Shown here: positions 1 through 10,600 of the stretch, piece by piece
Layout of the letters: each line of letters begins with the position of its first letter
How positions within the stretch are numbered: position 1 is the stretch's first letter
Source: a bacterium ADurb.Bin243
Lineage (GTDB): Bacteria; Muiribacteriota; UBA9980
Length of the DNA stretch: 64,000 nt
Assembly: GCA_002069765.1 (NCBI GenBank)
Contig: MWBZ01000001.1
Coordinates: 1 to 64,000, forward strand
Reading direction: 5' to 3'
Translations under genes and position numbers: made by a program
Notes under the pieces: generated by a model
Told to the model about the DNA's origin: nothing
The model's database searches: none
What the model saw: only the letters and a program-made list of their open reading frames with translations

Positions 1-3000
1 AGCATGTATAAAAGGTGCTTCAGGGATAATTTTCGGACGCTTAACATTTATCGTCTTTATAGATTTATAGCTTACTGGATCGTTACTGAATCCATATTCA
101 CATTTTATATCAAAAATTTCTTTTCCTGCAATATCCGGAAATATATATGACGCACGCATTGAGTCGCCGCCGGTTTTCATCCATCGCGTCAGATTCGCGT
201 CATCGCCGGCCGGACACCATTTTATATTTAACGGCGAAACGCTGTCAGGCTTGAATTCGCAGCCTACATCGAGCCAGCGGCCTGGAAGGACGGCGGTTGA
301 TTGCGCCGTTATAATGCAAGACCATCCTATAAACTCCGCATACGCTTCATATTCTTTGGTTTCCGCCACCTGTCTTGATACACCGGCCAAGTTAGCTTCC
401 GGCGCACGCAAAGGCATCGTCCACTTACATTTTATTTTATATGTACCCGGTTTCTTACAGCTAAAGTTTCCATTACTGTCAATTGAGCTGCTATCGTCTG
501 CCGGCTCGACTTCCCACTTAAGATCGGTTGTTAAAATCTTTTCTTCATTTGTTATTTTATTTATGCTTTTTGCGCTAAAAGCAGTCACGGCGGTTTTGCC
601 TTCTTCGATTTGAACGGTGATTTTTTCTGGAACTATTTTAAATTCTAATTGTTCTTCACTGCCGCCATTCACGTTGATTTCGTATGTGGCTTCTTTGCCG
701 CCGTGTATCGCAACGGTTTCTTTGACAATAGCTTTGATGAGATATTTCCCGCTGGCTCCAGTTGCAATATTAACAATTCCGTTAGTTACTGACACTTTAC
801 CGTCGGTTTTATCTACACTCCAAATTAACTGGTCGGATTGAAGCGTTGAAGCATCAGAAAAACCAGCTATTAAATTAAACGAAAATGGCGCTTTTAAATT
901 TTGGGAATCTATCAAAGTATCAGAAGTTAGGAATAATTTTCGGTACTTGAATTTAACATCAAAGCCATCGCAAGGTGCATCATTAAAAAAGCCTTTATAC
1001 AATATTTTAACCGCCAGTTTAAAATCTATACCATCTTGAGGTGAAATTTTTGTTTTAAAATCACTCAAATCAATCTTAAAATTTTTACTTATGTTATAAT
1101 TGTTATCAGGGTAATAATTTTCAAATCTAAATAACCCGTCAGAAATTATAATTGATCCATTTGTTTCAACTGGCGAAATTGTTTTATCATTAATAGAAAT
1201 AACCATTTTAAAATTTTCTGTTGATTTTACAGTTTCTGTCACATACATATTTTTGAATTCAATTTTATCAAATTCACCAACTTCATCATTTTTACATTCT
1301 TGTCCATTTATACTAATGATTTTATATCCATTTAATGTCGATGGCGCCCATGTATAAACATAATTCGGCTGATTTAAAAATTGAAAATACACGCCTGGTC
1401 TATTTATGCTTTCTCCTCTATATGGATCTTTTTCTACATTTTCATAATCGTATCTGTCATAATCCGGTAAATGAACTGTTTGTAAAGTTTGTAAAAATGT
1501 AGTTCGAGCAGGAGTATCCACTGGAGAAAAAACAAGAAAATATTGAATGTTTTTAAGCTCATCCCAAAGTGTATCTAACTTTTTAACTCCATATACACCC
1601 ATTCCAGATGTATTAGGAGAATCATATTTTGAATTGTGTACAATAAATTCAATTTCATTATATGTTTCTTGAAGTTTTGTTGAACTATCGATTTTGGTTT
1701 TATTCAAATAACCAATCATTAAAACAGCATGAATATTACCAAAAATATTATCACCTTCATTTGCGTAATGCAGCTGAAATGGAATTCCATTAGATATTTT
1801 ATCAATTGCATATGCAGCAAAAGCATAACGGTTTGCAAAAAACTTTTTTTCCATCTTACAGCCCGCTACAGAAGCTAATTTATTTTTAAATTTTTCGTCA
1901 TAAACTTCACCGGAGCTAAAAAAATACTTCACAGAATCTGTATAAGGGATTACGTCATATCCTAATGTTTTAATCTGATTTCTCCACGTATAAATTTTAT
2001 ATATTGAATTAAAATCATCTGGCAGATTATTATTATAACCTTTACATAGCATTAATGCTGTAGCCGCCCAGCAAGAATATGCATTATACTGAGCATAGTA
2101 AGGCATTTTTATCGGAGATGACGATGGAGTATTGACTAAAGTTTCTATCCTTGAATCAGTCGGATATTTACGATTTTCAAATTTTTCTACTATAAATTCT
2201 TCCTTATTGCTACATCCGAAATATGAACGCAAATTAGGTGCTTTTAAAACTGGCGATGCCGTTTTATCAATATTTATTGAATATTTTCCATTTTCTATTT
2301 GCCCTTTAAAAACGGTTATATCATTTTCACCGTACATATATACACTGATATTATCAGTAGTAGATTCAGGCCCTAAATCAATCATTAATTTACCGAGTGA
2401 AATATCACTGTTAGATTCAACCCTGATAATGGTTTTATCTTTATATAATTCATTGTAATTATTTATTTTGGCAATTATAACTTCAGCCGAATCATTTAAT
2501 GCACCAGGCAATACAGCATAAGATATTTGACTGTCAAGTTTAATTTCACCGCCATTTTGATTCAATATTGCCGATTTCATCTCAAGAATCTGTGGTGGAG
2601 CGATAATAGATAAGTTAAGATCAGCATAAATTGACACATTATTTTCGGTATAGCTCGCTCTTAAAATTACCGTACCGGTTTCAAGAGAATTAAAATATTG
2701 ATTATTTTCGATTTTTCCATTACCGCTATTAACGCTCCATAATACTCCGTTAATAACTTTAGTGTCATTATTAGAATAATCAGCATTTATAATAATTTTA
2801 TTCAAGTCGTAATTAGAACCTGCGTTTACATTATCATATTGTTTGCTTAGTGACAATGATTGAATTTTATTCTGAGTTATTTCTCCATCGATTTTGATAT
2901 ATTCCTGGTCAAAAGAGATAACGGTTTCTTGCGTTACTTTTATGAAATAAGATGAGCCGGAGGAAATAGCAGGGTCAACTCCATCCAGCAGCTCAACCAT

Positions 3001-3495
3001 CGTCGCATTATTATTTCTTATTACTTGAATAAAACTTCCAGAACCTGAATTCCACTTATATATACCCTGTATTTTATTTGATTTTTCGACGAACTCCTTG
3101 AATTTTGTCGTTCCTGATATTTTTGAAAAACCCACTAGATTAAATCCGGGTTTTAAAATGATATCGCTCGTATTTGTAATAGCCTCGCCAGTAATTGAAA
3201 TTTCAGTTTGTGATTTAGCCTTGATTATGTAACCTTTTCCGCTTCCTAAAGCACTTAAATTTCCATCGTTGTAACTTAAAAAACTTCCAGCGAAAGGATT
3301 ATAAAAATAAATATCCTCAATGTTTTGATATTGTTGAATTAATTGCTGTGCGGTTATCGAAGGAACTACCGTAAAACTGATAAAATTGAACCCTTCTTTT
3401 AGAATAACAGTTTGAGAAGATGTTTGAGCATTCAATGACTGAAATAGAAATAAATGAATTAAAACGGCAATAGTTATTAATTTAACGATCTTCAT
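1..3495 (-). CDS. Secreted papain-like cysteine-protease-domain surface protein (3' end outside window)
   Basis: The frame is open from ATG at 3495 to the left edge: 1165 codons with no stop. The start follows AAGGAGAA at good spacing. Residues 1-23 form a signal peptide ending LNAQ. Residues about 28-205 hold a paired beta module (EGFNFISF, then PGFNLVGFSK and GIYKW) closely matching the N-terminus of the 2577-residue protein at 7611-15344. An Ig/Big_2-like segment follows. A papain-like core (C39/C70-like) is visible: Cys475 in YNAYSCWAAT, His589 in GNIHAVLMIGY and Asn621 in EFIVHNSKYD, in the expected order. The remaining ~520 residues are beta-rich Ig-like repeats. The gene overlaps the serpin-like gene upstream by 14 bp, so the two are probably co-translated. 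The region is clearly AT-richer than genes further right. Protease activity is inferred from the triad only; the C-terminus is missing. Confidence 0.8.
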   Translation of the reverse strand, partial: MKIVKLITIAVLIHLFLFQSLNAQTSSQTVILKEGFNFISFTVVPSITAQQLIQQYQNIEDIYFYNPFAGSFLSYNDGNLSALGSGKGYIIKAKSQTEISITGEAITNTSDIILKPGFNLVGFSKISGTTKFKEFVEKSNKIQGIYKWNSGSGSFIQVIRNNNATMVELLDGVDPAISSGSSYFIKVTQETVISFDQEYIKIDGEITQNKIQSLSLSKQYDNVNAGSNYDLNKIIINADYSNNDTKVINGVLWSVNSGNGKIENNQYFNSLETGTVILRASYTENNVSIYADLNLSIIAPPQILEMKSAILNQNGGEIKLDSQISYAVLPGALNDSAEVIIAKINNYNELYKDKTIIRVESNSDISLGKLMIDLGPESTTDNISVYMYGENDITVFKGQIENGKYSINIDKTASPVLKAPNLRSYFGCSNKEEFIVEKFENRKYPTDSRIETLVNTPSSSPIKMPYYAQYNAYSCWAATALMLCKGYNNNLPDDFNSIYKIYTWRNQIKTLGYDVIPYTDSVKYFFSSGEVYDEKFKNKLASVAGCKMEKKFFANRYAFAAYAIDKISNGIPFQLHYANEGDNIFGNIHAVLMIGYLNKTKIDSSTKLQETYNEIEFIVHNSKYDSPNTSGMGVYGVKKLDTLWDELKNIQYFLVFSPVDTPARTTFLQTLQTVHLPDYDRYDYENVEKDPYRGESINRPGVYFQFLNQPNYVYTWAPSTLNGYKIISINGQECKNDEVGEFDKIEFKNMYVTETVKSTENFKMVISINDKTISPVETNGSIIISDGLFRFENYYPDNNYNISKNFKIDLSDFKTKISPQDGIDFKLAVKILYKGFFNDAPCDGFDVKFKYRKLFLTSDTLIDSQNLKAPFSFNLIAGFSDASTLQSDQLIWSVDKTDGKVSVTNGIVNIATGASGKYLIKAIVKETVAIHGGKEATYEINVNGGSEEQLEFKIVPEKITVQIEEGKTAVTAFSAKSINKITNEEKILTTDLKWEVEPADDSSSIDSNGNFSCKKPGTYKIKCKWTMPLRAPEANLAGVSRQVAETKEYEAYAEFIGWSCIITAQSTAVLPGRWLDVGCEFKPDSVSPLNIKWCPAGDDANLTRWMKTGGDSMRASYIFPDIAGKEIFDIKCEYGFSNDPVSYKSIKTINVKRPKIIPEAPFIHA

Positions 3496-4666
3496 TGTTA
3501 GATTCTCCTTGTTCATCGCTTTTTACTAATAAAGTATCGTCGGCTATATACGTCATAAAATAGGGTGCGTTTTTTTCCTTATCCTTGAGATAAATGAAAA
3601 ATGGTCGATCGATAATAAATTTTTCAAGTTCTCCAACACAGTAAGTAATTAGAGCATATGATAATAAATACGCACCTTTTTCATTTAAATTAAATTTAAT
3701 TTTTTGGATAGCATTGCCGATTAAATATTTTTTATATTTTCCAGTTTTTATTTCGCCACACATATTATTATAATTTATTAATATATTAAAATGAACTTTT
3801 GGTATCCTCAAATAAGAATCATTTCGTATTAATCCCTTATTTTCTGGATTATTAATAAAATCGTTAATCGACTTATAAGTTTTTTCAAGAGTTTCTTCAG
3901 GATTAAAGTTTGATATTACGATCTCGTCCGAATCCGATTTCGTCTTCATTTTTATCACAAAAAAATTATTAGAAATCGATGAATTCTTCTTGTCATAATA
4001 TACATCGCACTGCTTTATCATTTCTTCTTTTTCAGATGATCCGGGCGAGAATCCAAATGCTTTTACGTATGATTTTTTGCCGTTGAATTTAAACAAATGC
4101 CTGTCTATTTTTTTGAATTCTTTTTTGAAAATTAAATTTTTAAAAAGAAATGAAAACGAATAAATATCACCCTGCTTAATTTCATTCAAACTTATATCAA
4201 GCTCGGAGGCAGGTAAAACCTTTCCAAATTTACTTTTTAAAGCCTCTTTAATTTTCTGAGGCGTCAAATAATTGGCCAGACCGGCCATTACCAAATATGC
4301 ATCTTCAGACAAGAGCGGAAGCTGGTCTGCCAATAAATTCAGTTTGGACACATATTCGGATGGTTTGGATATTTCTATGATTTTCTCATTAATTTTCGTT
4401 AATTCATTCCATGCCATCTGCACCGTCGAGCAAAATATCATGTTTTTCTTTTTATCTATCCTGATGTCGAGTACCGGAGTCACCGTTATATTTGAGTCGG
4501 ATGAGTCGGATAGTTTAATTTCTTCGGGCTCTTTCGCAAGGAAATTATCATAGATATATTTTTTGGCGTCGAAATAATAATACCTGCCGGTAAAATACAT
4601 GTATATATACCCGCCGGCTACAACCAGCAGAATCAAAAATAATAACCGTAAAACCCATTTTTTCAT
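3482..4666 (-). CDS. Membrane-anchored serpin-fold-like protein
   Basis: The protein has 394 residues: one N-terminal membrane segment (about 7-26), then a globular exported part. Segments matching serpin landmarks occur in the right order: a helix-B-like NMIFCSTVQMAWNEL, a strand/helix stretch FVIKMKTK...LEKTYKSINDFI, a strand with YLRIPKVHFNI, a hinge-like FNLNEKGAYLLSYA and a C-terminal FIIDRPFFIYLKD followed by PYFMTY. These resemble serpin EExGT hinge and DHPFLFxIRD strands. The hinge positions P14 and P12-P9 are not the small residues typical of inhibitory serpins, and the reactive loop looks about four residues short, so inhibition is uncertain. Its 3' end overlaps the start of the cysteine-protease-domain gene by 14 bp, as protease/inhibitor pairs often do. 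The fold call is by eye; confidence is moderate. Confidence 0.55.
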   Translation of the reverse strand: MKKWVLRLLFLILLVVAGGYIYMYFTGRYYYFDAKKYIYDNFLAKEPEEIKLSDSSDSNITVTPVLDIRIDKKKNMIFCSTVQMAWNELTKINEKIIEISKPSEYVSKLNLLADQLPLLSEDAYLVMAGLANYLTPQKIKEALKSKFGKVLPASELDISLNEIKQGDIYSFSFLFKNLIFKKEFKKIDRHLFKFNGKKSYVKAFGFSPGSSEKEEMIKQCDVYYDKKNSSISNNFFVIKMKTKSDSDEIVISNFNPEETLEKTYKSINDFINNPENKGLIRNDSYLRIPKVHFNILINYNNMCGEIKTGKYKKYLIGNAIQKIKFNLNEKGAYLLSYALITYCVGELEKFIIDRPFFIYLKDKEKNAPYFMTYIADDTLLVKSDEQGESNNEDR

Positions 4667-4765
4667 TCTATACTCACTTTCGAATAAATATTAAACTACT
4701 CTGATTTAGAAACATACGTCATTTTCTTTGCTGACACCACATAATGTATTATATCATTTTTCAAA

Positions 4766-4806
4766 TAAAAAAACACCAGCCCGTGCATTAAAACACAGGC
4801 TGGTTG
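4766..4806 (-). terminator. Rho-independent terminator
   Basis: Read on the minus strand, an inverted repeat (CCAGCCTGTG with CACGGGCTGG, one G-U pair) is followed by a run of seven T. It lies 15 bp after the stop of the lipoprotein gene at 4821, and so separates that gene from the serpin-like/protease pair. Confidence 0.8.
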
Positions 4807-4820
4807 TTATTTTTCTTTTA

Positions 4821-6965
4821 TTATTTTTGATAAAACACGGTCAGATTAGTTCCGGCTATAACATTTGAAATAATTATCGGCAGTATCGTTGCTTTATTAG
4901 CTCCCACCGGTATGTTCGGCTCGACATTTAACGCGTACAATTGGAATGCGTATGTACGCGCCGCGCCGGCCGAAGGGTCGGGCCCGTCATAGCCGGTGTT
5001 GCCATAGTCGTTCATGGCCTGTGCGGCGCTGCCTGACGAAAGAACTCCCGATGTCACGGTCGCACCTTTCGCTATGCCTTCAGCAAGGCCGGTAGCCGTT
5101 GGAGGAATGTTATAAATACCCCACTGGATAAAGTCGGCCATTGAATTCGTAGGGGTACCGTTATCATCCACGCAAACGAGCATAAGGCTTTTGGTGCCTG
5201 CGGGCGGTGTACCCCATGTGAACGCTGGCGAAACGTTAGCGTTCGCTTTTGCATATTTCGAAGGCAGCGCACCTAAATTGGTGAGCCCCGTGGAGCTGAG
5301 CGTAAAGGGTGTAGTCGGCGCGCTTACTTTATAGTCCGCGCTTTCAATTGACGAGTCGATGTATCCGGCTTTCTTCGCTATAGCTTTAAGCGTCATGTCG
5401 GTCGCTATAGTTATCGATGCCGTATATATTAATAACGAATTAGAAGGATCGGAGCCATTCGTCGAATAGTAAATTATCGCACCAGGAGTAGCGCAGGTTA
5501 TCGTTAAAGTTTGTGCCGTCGTGTATGTTCCGGCAAGAACGCTAAAAACAGGTTTTGCTACCTGAAGCGCGGGAATATTTATTGTATAATTAGCCATTGC
5601 GATATCTGAATTGGCCATGCCAGTTTTGATAGCGATAGCTTTTATCGTGCTTGTTATCGAAACGCTTAGCGTGCCAGAATAAAGAGTGCTCGATGAAGTC
5701 GGAGCGGTTCCATCCAGCGTGTAATAAATTTTTGCATTAGGAGTAGCGCATGTAATTTCAACCGATTGTGTCGCGGCATAGGTCCCGGCAGCTATGCTAA
5801 ATACTGGCGTCGCGGCCTGCTGAACGGGAATATTTATAGTATAAGCCGCTGTAACTACATATGAATCTAACATCCCCGGTTTAATGACGATGACTTTGAT
5901 TGTGGAAGTGGTGGAAACATTTAGCGCACCAGTGTAGAGAGCGCTTGACGCGGTCGGAGTTGTTCCGTCCAGCGTGTAATAAATAGCTGCTCCTGTCGTT
6001 TGGCATGTTATCGTAACATTTTGTGACTGTGTGTATGTTCCTGTATCAGGTGTAAATGAAGGATTATCAACTTTTTCAATGACGTTTAATTTCGCTATGA
6101 TTGTGGCCATTGTCTGATCATCCGTATCCGAACAAATGCGGATTTTAGAAAGGCTGATTTCATTTGCCGTATGGTTGGCTGTCATTACCGCTTTTAAAAC
6201 GCCATCATTTGCTTTAGCGAGCTTTACGAATGCAGTCAGAAGCTGTGTTGCATTTGTAATTGAAGGCGCTATTGTATTTTTAACATTATCAGAAATATTC
6301 GAAGATGTTAATATCGTGGCTACAGCGGTAACCGCTTTAGCGAATTCATTGACATTATCAGAGCCGATAATTTTCGTTTCGAGATGGTTATCAATAGCTG
6401 TTTTCTGACCGTTATAATTCTTTATAAAGGTACCGGCTTGAACTTCAGAGGTTGATACGGTGAATAGTGTTTCCGTTATTGATATTTTATTTTCCAACGC
6501 GATAAGAGCTCGCGCGGTTGTCATAGCATCTATCGATATGCCGGAAATTTTAAGCGTTTTAACTGCGGCCGGAAGTTCGCTCGCGGACGGTATTTTTCCG
6601 AAAAGAGCAGAGTATATTATTCTTCCGCTCTTGCTTTCTTTAACGTTAATAACAGGGCATAAATTCATATTTAAAATGCCAATCGTAGCTTTAAATGAAT
6701 TGCCATTAGCGATTACGGTTCCGATTTCAACGTTTGTATCCTTGTCTATAACAGAAAATGAATATTTGTCTGAATTTCCAATTCCCGCCGCGTGGTCGGC
6801 CGTTGAATTAAGAACAGGAGCATTTAAATTTGGAAGATTGCCTTCAATCTCCAATGTCTGACTGCTTGATAACGCCACTGTAGCCGTATCGTCATCTGCA
6901 AAACACCCAGCTATCATTGCCATGAACAAAATTAAAACCATTACCGAAGTTAATAGCCTGAGCAC
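4821..6965 (-). CDS. Lipoprotein with three chitobiase/Fn3-like repeats and a C-terminal PEBP domain
   Basis: The protein has 714 residues and starts at GTG after GAGGTGG. The N-terminus is a lipoprotein signal with lipobox MIAGC. Residues about 70-200 contain a module (SELPAAVKTLKISG, then ARALIALENK) that recurs near the C-terminus of the 2577-residue neighbour (TELPAEVKALELQN). Residues about 297-550 hold three repeats of the Fn3_assoc/CHB_HEX_C type (AKIYYTLDGTAPTSSS, SGTLSVS, STIKAIAIK). Residues about 552-714 are a phosphatidylethanolamine-binding/YbhB-like domain (SPAFTWGTPPAGTKSL, QWGIYNIPP, GYDGPDPS, YAFQLYAL). A surface role in binding lipid or glycan is inferred from the domains; the ligand is unknown. 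It has its own terminator. Confidence 0.8.
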   Translation of the reverse strand: MLRLLTSVMVLILFMAMIAGCFADDDTATVALSSSQTLEIEGNLPNLNAPVLNSTADHAAGIGNSDKYSFSVIDKDTNVEIGTVIANGNSFKATIGILNMNLCPVINVKESKSGRIIYSALFGKIPSASELPAAVKTLKISGISIDAMTTARALIALENKISITETLFTVSTSEVQAGTFIKNYNGQKTAIDNHLETKIIGSDNVNEFAKAVTAVATILTSSNISDNVKNTIAPSITNATQLLTAFVKLAKANDGVLKAVMTANHTANEISLSKIRICSDTDDQTMATIIAKLNVIEKVDNPSFTPDTGTYTQSQNVTITCQTTGAAIYYTLDGTTPTASSALYTGALNVSTTSTIKVIVIKPGMLDSYVVTAAYTINIPVQQAATPVFSIAAGTYAATQSVEITCATPNAKIYYTLDGTAPTSSSTLYSGTLSVSITSTIKAIAIKTGMANSDIAMANYTINIPALQVAKPVFSVLAGTYTTAQTLTITCATPGAIIYYSTNGSDPSNSLLIYTASITIATDMTLKAIAKKAGYIDSSIESADYKVSAPTTPFTLSSTGLTNLGALPSKYAKANANVSPAFTWGTPPAGTKSLMLVCVDDNGTPTNSMADFIQWGIYNIPPTATGLAEGIAKGATVTSGVLSSGSAAQAMNDYGNTGYDGPDPSAGAARTYAFQLYALNVEPNIPVGANKATILPIIISNVIAGTNLTVFYQK

Positions 6966-7011
6966 TTAAACCACCTCATATATTTATTTTTGTATAGAAA
7001 AAATTATAAAC

Positions 7012-7392
7012 TTATTTTATAATACTTTTATCGTTTATTTTTTCCAAATTTTTGTTGATGCTTATCAATTGTTCAATAATTTGTTTCGAGCCGGAAACGG
7101 TATTTTTATTTATTTCAGCTATTTCCACCATCACGCCTTTCAGGGATTCAATCGAATTAGCCGTTCTATATAAATCTTTGATGTCGCCTTCAATTTTAGT
7201 AACTCTTGAGGTAATTTCATTAACGGCATTTTTAATTTTTAATACATTATCAGGTATCGATAAAAGTTTTATAACAAAAACTATATTAAAAATTATCAAA
7301 AATCCACCTATTATTAAAAAAATTAGTAATTGAACATAATCATTTGGCTGCATTTGTTCAAACAATTTTGTTAAAAAACTTGAATTAGTCAT
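7012..7392 (-). CDS. Small membrane protein with coiled coil
   Basis: The 126-residue product has a single membrane helix at about 20-45 followed by a heptad-rich helical tail (ITSRVTKIEGDIKDLY, then ISINKNLEKINDKS), so it probably forms a coiled coil on one side of the membrane. It resembles small coiled-coil scaffold proteins in general, but no family is recognised. It sits between two large exported-protein genes on the same strand. Confidence 0.65.
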   Translation of the reverse strand: MTNSSFLTKLFEQMQPNDYVQLLIFLIIGGFLIIFNIVFVIKLLSIPDNVLKIKNAVNEITSRVTKIEGDIKDLYRTANSIESLKGVMVEIAEINKNTVSGSKQIIEQLISINKNLEKINDKSIIK

Positions 7393-7546
7393 TTCATACT
7401 CTCCTATTGATTTTAATAATATTAATTACTATAATACTCAAATTTATCGTGTATTTTAACTGAAAATTCCAGTGTTTTCAATAAATATTAGTATATCAAA
7501 AAAAAATAATATTGTCAACATTCCCTTTTTTTATGAACAAAATAAA

Positions 7547-7575
7547 AAACGGGAGTGAAAAATTCACTCCCGTTT
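7547..7575 (-). terminator. Rho-independent terminator of the giant surface-protein gene
   Basis: A perfect 13-bp inverted repeat (AAACGGGAGTGAA with TTCACTCCCGTTT) has a 3-nt loop and, on the minus strand, runs into a T-rich tail. It lies 36 bp beyond the stop codon at 7611. Confidence 0.88.
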
Positions 7576-7610
7576 ATAAATCAATTGTGTATTTTTATTT
7601 CTTATTTTTA

Positions 7611-10600
7611 TTATTTAAGAATAACCGTTCCCGCCGGAAGCGAAGGTATCGCTTTTACATATTCGGCGATCTGGGCTGCGGTAGTACTATTGTTAACCGT
7701 GTTCGTAGCTCCGTTGGCGCCGGGAAGCGTGATGCTCGACGGAACCGTATCAAACATAGTAAGCGGTATGTTAGCGCCATACGTATTTAAAGTAGCAAAG
7801 TGCTCCTTTATTTTAGGAATTTCATTCAGCAGTTTAACGTATGCTTTAAGTAATTCCGTTGTTGCCGCAGGGTTTGGAATATTAGTCGCCGGCACCATAT
7901 TAAGAGCGGCTTTTATGTCGGCCATGCTGCTTTCTAACATGCTCGCGCCGGTAGATAATCCTGTTTTTAAAGTTTCAGGCATCATAGGATAGTTCTGTAT
8001 AGCCTGACGGATCTGCGTTACGCCCGCCTGCGCTTCTTTTACGCCCTGTCTCGCGAGTATTATATTGTCGATTACTCCGGAACCGCCTACCGCTTTCTGA
8101 AGTTCGCTCATAAACGCGGTGGTGTCGGTAGCCTGCATTACTTTAGCTATAACACCGTCTGATAAAGGAGTCATATTTTTAAAATCGAAAGCAGGGAGAT
8201 TAGGAACGTTGTTGCCGAGCTTTTCAAACGCAAGCATCGAAGATGTGGTCGTTTTGATATCGATCGGCGGATTTTGAAGTTCAAGCGCCTTTACTTCGGC
8301 AGGCAATTCAGTTATAAGCGGGCATTTGCCTACTATGTTACGCGCTAAAGTGTTGCCTGTAGCCTTTTCTATTATTTCAAGAACTATTATTTTAGGCGTG
8401 CCGTCTATAGGTATCTGGCTCATATAACCGGCAGGATTAGTGGGATCGCCGGCGGCAGGATATACTATTCCGCTGAGCTGATCGTAAACTTTAACATTGT
8501 GAAGATTTGCGTCAAAATTTACCGTGGAAGGCGTGCCTGTCTGAAACGACGGAGCGGCTGGAACGGCCGTAGGAGCCGTTTTGAGCTTGAAGTATTTCGC
8601 GCCGGTAACGGGAGGAACCACGCTGTTTATGACGAATTTGCCGTTTAAAACCGCGGGCGCGCCTAAAACGTTATTGGCGATAAACGCCCTGAGCGCTACC
8701 ATGCCGTTAACGAGCGGGCCGGGAGCCGCTTTCAAAGCGTAAAGCTTGAAGTTATAAACATGCACTTCGCCGGTAGGCGGATTAGGGCCGTCGTAGCCGA
8801 CTTTTTCCGCATACGTCGCGAGCTGCTTCATGGTGACATTGTTGAGAGTAACGGTAGCGCCCTGCGGTACAGCTCTCTGAAGGCCGGTGAACGAAGCGGG
8901 TATATCGTATAATACCCAGTGTAAATACGGATTGGCTGCGTCGTGAGTGGGGTCTTCGCATACCAGCGCGAAGCTGACCGTGCCCGCGGGAGCGCCCGTC
9001 CAGCGCAGTTCCGGCGACACGTTAGCGCCGGTTCCGGTGAATTCAACGGGTATCGTACCGTTGGCCGCGAAGGAAGGCGATATCAGCGCGAAATTAACCG
9101 GCTCAGGAGTGACCGGCTGAACGAACCTTACGTAAAGCCTGTTGGATATTATAGCGCCGGCCGCGTCGACTATCGAAAGTATGCCTATTTTGCTTGATAA
9201 TTCGACGGAGAGAGAAGCGTCGACGGCCGCGTGAACCGTTTTATCCATCCAGTCGAGCTGTTTGACGGGGAACATATATTCCCTTAACGCCGTTCTGAAT
9301 TTTATCTGCGCGCCCTGGAGGTAAACACCGAAACTGTCGCCCGTTAAGTGTATCATGGGAACCGTGTTGTATATTATATTAACGTCGCTCGGAAGCGCGC
9401 CCGCAGGAGGCGTTGCGCCCCATGAATCGTCGTAAAGCTTAACTTCCGAAGTTATATTGTTTATGCCTTTGATTATTCTGACGAAACTTGGCTGAGGGAG
9501 AATGCCGGAAACGAATTTTACCTTTATTCTGGCGGTGACTTCGATACGCTGAATTTCGTCGAATATTACCAGTACCGCGCCGAAATTGGTTTTGCCGGCG
9601 AGTTTCGCCCAGTCGAGGGCCACAGATACAGTTTCATTTCCCCAGTTTGCGGAATCGTTAAACGCTATAGGAACAACTTCGATAGCATTGTTTATAAAGA
9701 ACATCAAATCCGCGCGCATTTTGTTGGGGTGTTTCAGGTTTTTACCCGCGATGTCGAATCTGGTTATCGTTCCGGCGCCGTCAGCGGGAGGAAGCAGCGT
9801 GATCACATTGGAGGCGGGCTGCTTATCTACCATATCGATTACCATTGTAGTTACGGGAACGGCCGCGCCTCTGAACAGCACGAGCATCTGGCTGGACGCC
9901 GGCCTGTTCGCCGCGTCATCCCAGATTACAAGCGAAGTAGCCTTATAGTCCGCTATATTTTCAACCGAAGGAAGCGAAGCGGCGGCTATAGTTATTTCAT
10001 AATTTGTCCAGGAAGCTGAACCCGATTTGGCTATTTCGACGAACGAGCCCTGAACGGCAGGATCGACCGCGGCTTTGAAATATCTCAAGCTGTAAGTTCC
10101 GCTTGCGGGAAGCATCATATCGCCTTTCAGCTTGAGCTCTTTCGTGCGGTCTATTTCGAACGGGCGGATAAGGCCGAATGGATTAGAAGATTTAGCGCCG
10201 CTTATGATTTCGGTAATTATAACTTTAGAAGTCACTACCACCGACGAAGTCGAAAATTCTACGGGAGCGGCGAATACCGTGCCGTATTTCGAATCGAACA
10301 ATTCGATCCTGCTCATGCCCGTAACGCCTTTAAGCGGAGCGGTGCTGAATTTAATCGAAGAGTCGGTCCAGTCGGCGTTGCCGTTATCGCATAAGAACAC
10401 AGGTACTACGAATTTAGGATTGTGGACTTTTATAACTCTCTTTTCGCCGGTTAAAGCGTTAAGCCTTGATCCTTCTATAACCGCGAAAGGCTGGACGGTT
10501 AAATCTCCGAGCTTTGCCGCAGTGCCGTCGGAAGGAATTGAGATTCCGCCTATTTTAGTTATTACAGGCTTGTTTTCAACTGGAACCACTACTGGATCGG

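Noticed and set aside
251-2458. Plus-strand ORFs in the first 2.5 kb
   Set aside because: They are shadows of the uninterrupted minus-strand frame that runs from 3495 to the window edge.
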